This document shows positions 33,061 to 35,950 of a stretch of 35,950 nucleotides of DNA, in pieces (position 1 is the stretch's first letter; every line of letters starts with the position of its first letter). The translations under genes and the position numbers were made by a program. This DNA comes from CBDUQI01 sp965369325 (GTDB lineage Bacteria; Pseudomonadota; Gammaproteobacteria; Steroidobacterales; JBCBZW01). The notes below the pieces were generated by a model, which worked only from the letters and a program-made list of their open reading frames with translations, was not told where the DNA came from and did not search any database. The stretch is from contig CBDUQI010000036.1 in NCBI GenBank assembly GCA_965369325.1, positions 1 through 35,950 on the forward strand, in the 5' to 3' direction.

Positions 33061-34458
33061 TCAGCCAAGCAGTGCTCGGGCATCGGTGACGCACCCTTTC
33101 ACCGCAGCGGCGGCTGTGGAGGCGGGGCTGGCGAGCAGCGTGCGTGCGCCTTTGCCCTGGCGGCCTTCGAAGTTGCGATTGCTGGTGCTGATAGCGTATT
33201 GCCCGGCGCCTACGGTATCCCCGTTCATGGCAATGCACATGGAACAGCCCGACTCGCGCCACTGCGCGCCAGCATCGGTAAATACTTTGTCCAGGCCTTC
33301 GGCCTCGGCTTCGCGCTTGACTGCCTGCGAGCCGGGGACTACCAGCATTTGCACTCCGTGCGCGATGCGGCGTCCTCTCAGCACCTCGGCGGCCTGGCGA
33401 AGATCGCTCATTCGCGCATTGGTGCAACTGCCCACAAACGCCACGTTGACCGGCCGGCCGACCATGGGTTCGCCCGCCTGCAGGCCCATGTATTCAAGTG
33501 CGCGCCGGGCGCTGGCATCATCCGCCTGCGGGACCGTGCCGGTGACCGGCATCACCATGCCCGGATTGGTGCCGTAGGTGATCATCGGTGCGATTTGCGA
33601 GGCGTCGATGTGTACTTCGCGATCGTAACGCGCGCCGGTATCTGAGGGCAGTTGAGCCCAGCGCGCCAGCGACTGCTCCCATAGCTCTCCAGCGGGTGCC
33701 ATCGGGCGGTTGGCCAGATACTCAAACGTGGTGTCGTCCGGGGCGATCATCCCAGCGCGCGCACCCGCCTCAATAGACATGTTGCACACGGTCATGCGCC
33801 CGTCCATCGACAGGCGGCGAATAGCCGCGCCGGTGTACTCGATGACATGGCCAGTGCCCCCGTCTACGCCTAACTTGCCGATCACGGCCAGGATAATGTC
33901 TTTGGCACTGACGCCTGCCGGTACTTGACCATCCAGGTGAACGCCGAGCGTTCTGGGCTTGCGCTGCAGCAGACACTGGGTGGCCAGCACATGGCCCACT
34001 TCGGTGGTGCCGATGCCGAAGGCGAGCGCACCGAACGCCCCGTGCGTGGCGGTGTGGCTGTCGCCGCACACAATCGTACTGCCGGGCTGGGTGGCGCCAA
34101 GTTCCGGTCCCATCACATGTACAATGCCACGATGGTCACTGCCTATCCCATGCAGTGCGATGCCAAATGCCTCACAGTTGCGTTCCATCTGGCCCACCTG
34201 ACGAAAGGCCGGCGTGTCCGCGCGGGCGCCGTACAGATCCTGCGCAAGGGTGGGCGTGGAGTGGTCCAGTGTGGCCAGTGTGCGCTCGGGGCATCTCACC
34301 ATCACCCCGCGCTCACGCAAGACTGCAAAGGCCTGCGGCGTGGTGACCTCATGAATCAAATGCAGGTCGATGTACAGGACCGCAGGTGTCTCGCTGGTCT
34401 CGGCGGCGACAACATGTGAATCCCAGACTTTCTCGAACAGAGTGCGGGGCTGATCCAT
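33061..34458 (-). CDS. leuC: 3-isopropylmalate dehydratase large subunit LeuC
   Basis: Aconitase-family large subunit carrying the [4Fe-4S] cluster. The 465 residues include VCGDSHTATHGAFGALAFGI and three cluster ligands, Cys345 (FVGSCTNARM) and Cys405 and Cys408 (SGCSMCIAMNGD), followed by ISTSNRNFEGRQGKG. The usual NPGERCASTSNR reads GAGQYAISTSNR here, a mild departure. It starts one base from the ilvE stop and is part of the leuA-ilvE-leuC-leuD-leuB run. Confidence 0.96.
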   Translation of the reverse strand: MDQPRTLFEKVWDSHVVAAETSETPAVLYIDLHLIHEVTTPQAFAVLRERGVMVRCPERTLATLDHSTPTLAQDLYGARADTPAFRQVGQMERNCEAFGIALHGIGSDHRGIVHVMGPELGATQPGSTIVCGDSHTATHGAFGALAFGIGTTEVGHVLATQCLLQRKPRTLGVHLDGQVPAGVSAKDIILAVIGKLGVDGGTGHVIEYTGAAIRRLSMDGRMTVCNMSIEAGARAGMIAPDDTTFEYLANRPMAPAGELWEQSLARWAQLPSDTGARYDREVHIDASQIAPMITYGTNPGMVMPVTGTVPQADDASARRALEYMGLQAGEPMVGRPVNVAFVGSCTNARMSDLRQAAEVLRGRRIAHGVQMLVVPGSQAVKREAEAEGLDKVFTDAGAQWRESGCSMCIAMNGDTVGAGQYAISTSNRNFEGRQGKGARTLLASPASTAAAAVKGCVTDARALLG

Positions 34459-34459
34459 C

Positions 34460-35431
34460 TTAGTTTGCCACCGCCGCCTGATCGGCTGCGTTAGGCTCGC
34501 CCGACAACGGTGTCAGCCAACCCCATTTGTCCTGCGTGCTGCCGTTGAATAACCCAAAGAACGCGTCCTGCATTCGCTTGGTGATCGGCCCACGGCTGCC
34601 GTTGCCGATCGGGAGCTGATCCACCGAGCGAACGGGTGTGACCTCTACGGCGGTCCCGGTGAAAAACAACTCGTCGGCCAGATACAGCGATTCGCGCGGC
34701 AGCGCCTGCTCCTGCACTTCGATGCCCGCATCCCGCGCTAGCGTCATCAGTGTGTGTCGGGTGATGCCGCCTAAAATGGACGCGCTGTTCGGCGGCGTGT
34801 AAAGCACGCCGTCTTTGATTAGAAACAGGTTCTCGCCAGCCCCTTCGCTGACCGTGCCATCAACCGAAAGCCCGATGCCCTCCACGAAACCCAAACGGCG
34901 GGCTTCCCCGCTGATCAGCGCCCCGGACAGGTAATTTCCGCCAGCTTTGGCCATGGCTGGGATGGTATTGGGGGCGACCCTTTGCCAGGTGGAGATGCAT
35001 ACGTCCACACCTTTCTCCAACCCTTCTGCACCCAGGTAGGCACCCCATTCAATGGCGGCCACGGACACATCCACCGGCGAATCATCGGGTGGGCAAACGC
35101 CCAGCCCGCACTCACCGCGGAATACAATCGGACGGATGTAGGCACCTGACTGAAGATTGTTGCGGGCCACCGCCTGATGGCATGCCCGCATCAGGGTTTG
35201 CAGATCAAACGGGACGTCTATCCGATAGATTTTGGCCGAATCGTACAGGCGACGTATGTGATCTTCCAGGCGGAAGAAGGCTGGGCCGTCCGGTGTGTCG
35301 TACAAGCGGATACCTTCGAATACAGAGGAGCCATAGTGCAAGGCATGGGTGAGCACGTGCACGGTGGCCTCGGCCCAGGGGACCAGCCGGCCGTTGTGCC
35401 AAATGTAATCGCTTGTTGCTTTGCTGCTCAT
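34460..35431 (-). CDS. ilvE: Branched-chain amino acid aminotransferase IlvE
   Basis: PLP enzyme of fold type IV that makes leucine, isoleucine and valine from their 2-oxo acids. The 323 residues include HALHYGSSVFEGIR, the PLP lysine at Lys162 (AMAKAGGNYLSGA), VSEGAGENLFLIKDG and ADELFFTGTAVEVTPVRSVD. It lies between leuA and leuC, so the final transamination step is encoded with the leucine branch. Confidence 0.95.
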   Translation of the reverse strand: MSSKATSDYIWHNGRLVPWAEATVHVLTHALHYGSSVFEGIRLYDTPDGPAFFRLEDHIRRLYDSAKIYRIDVPFDLQTLMRACHQAVARNNLQSGAYIRPIVFRGECGLGVCPPDDSPVDVSVAAIEWGAYLGAEGLEKGVDVCISTWQRVAPNTIPAMAKAGGNYLSGALISGEARRLGFVEGIGLSVDGTVSEGAGENLFLIKDGVLYTPPNSASILGGITRHTLMTLARDAGIEVQEQALPRESLYLADELFFTGTAVEVTPVRSVDQLPIGNGSRGPITKRMQDAFFGLFNGSTQDKWGWLTPLSGEPNAADQAAVAN

Positions 35432-35480
35432 TTTTGCTCCTGTAGTGCGCTTGTTTGGGGGAACCGGCGTATCTGGTGTG

Positions 35481-35950
35481 CTACACAGACGCCGTTGCGC
35501 TGATCATGGCCTCTTTACGTTGATCGCTGGCGCTTACGCGACGCTCTCGTACGCTCATGCGGTTAACTGCTTGCAAGAACGCGCGGGCACTGGCCTCGAT
35601 TACATCGGTGTCCAGGCCCTGGCCGCGATAAACGCGCCCGCCTTGCTCCAGTGTGACCGAAACTTCGCCCTGCGCATCTTCACCAACACTGACGCTGCGA
35701 ATATCAAAATCTTTCAATACCGGGGTGACGCCGCTCGCCCGCTCTATCGCGCGGAACGCGGCCTCGACGGGGCCATCACCCACATTGGCTTCCTGCTGAA
35801 TGCTGCCATCCTCATGCGCCAGCTTGACCGATGCGGTGGCACTGCGTCCGGTACCAGCGCTCACCTGTAACTCGAGCAGCGTCCACGGACGCGAGCCGCC
35901 CGAGTCGGTGTGCAGCACCAGTGCCTCGATATCGGAATCGAAAATTTCTT
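35481..35950 (-). CDS. leuA: 2-isopropylmalate synthase LeuA, C-terminal part only
   Basis: Partial: the frame runs off the right edge. Visible are EIFDSDIEALVL and the C-terminal allosteric domain that binds leucine (VSAGTGRSATASVKLAHED, GDGPVEAAFRAIERASG, then FLQAVNRM). The presence of this domain indicates leucine feedback control. It is the first gene in this window of the leu run; 49 nt separate it from ilvE. Its start and promoter are outside the window. Confidence 0.95.
   Translation of the reverse strand, partial: EIFDSDIEALVLHTDSGGSRPWTLLELQVSAGTGRSATASVKLAHEDGSIQQEANVGDGPVEAAFRAIERASGVTPVLKDFDIRSVSVGEDAQGEVSVTLEQGGRVYRGQGLDTDVIEASARAFLQAVNRMSVRERRVSASDQRKEAMISATASV

Noticed and set aside
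32996..33427. Upstream extension of the leuD frame
   Set aside because: The extension runs antisense-free but inside leuC in another frame, is Arg-rich, and the normal LeuD N-terminus begins at 32995.

Overview
The window is a flagellar structural gene cluster from a gammaproteobacterium with a polar-type flagellum, followed by an accessory locus and the leucine biosynthesis genes. The organism cannot be named from the sequence. The gammaproteobacterial placement rests on the Pseudomonas/Vibrio-style layout (flgA-flgM-flgN divergent from flgB-L, then fliC-flaG-fliD-fliS-fliT), on PomAB-like stator proteins, and on a two-tier promoter pattern of RpoN (sigma-54) and FliA (sigma-28) sites. The DNA is fairly GC-rich.

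Layout. 1-2141 (minus): a PilZ-domain protein cut by the window edge, then motB and motA in one operon. 2344-4185 (minus): flgN, flgM, flgA. 4590-14861 (plus): flgB C D E F G H I J K L in uninterrupted order. 15061-19332 (plus): flagellin fliC, flaG, fliD, fliS and a FliT-like gene. 19597-20262 (plus): a second FlgM-like protein with an unusual repeat-bearing tail. 20323-23589 (minus): a 1088-residue winged-helix / STAND ATPase / TPR membrane regulator. 23724-28126 (plus): a secreted FG-GAP/VCBS-like protein and a large secreted beta-propeller/c-type cytochrome protein. 28235-29791 (minus): a serine-hydrolase-fold protein that has lost its catalytic residues. About 29851-31415 (plus): a FliK-like protein overlapping a small FlhB-tail-like (FlhX) protein. 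31362-35950 (minus): leuB, leuD, leuC, ilvE and the 3' end of leuA.

How it fits together. Sigma-54 sites precede flgB (hook-basal body) and fliD (cap and chaperones). Sigma-28 sites precede motA, flgM and fliC. This is the usual order: the middle structural genes need RpoN plus an enhancer-binding activator, and the late genes wait for FlgM export to release FliA. The second FlgM-like gene suggests an extra layer on that checkpoint.

The least ordinary part is 20323-28184. A predicted membrane-bound, DNA-binding STAND ATPase faces two genes for secreted proteins. A nearly identical 19-bp element, built as a tandem direct repeat with an 11-bp period, lies over the regulator start and upstream of the cytochrome gene. 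I infer a small dedicated regulon. No tRNA, rRNA, CRISPR array, insertion sequence or phage gene was recognised.
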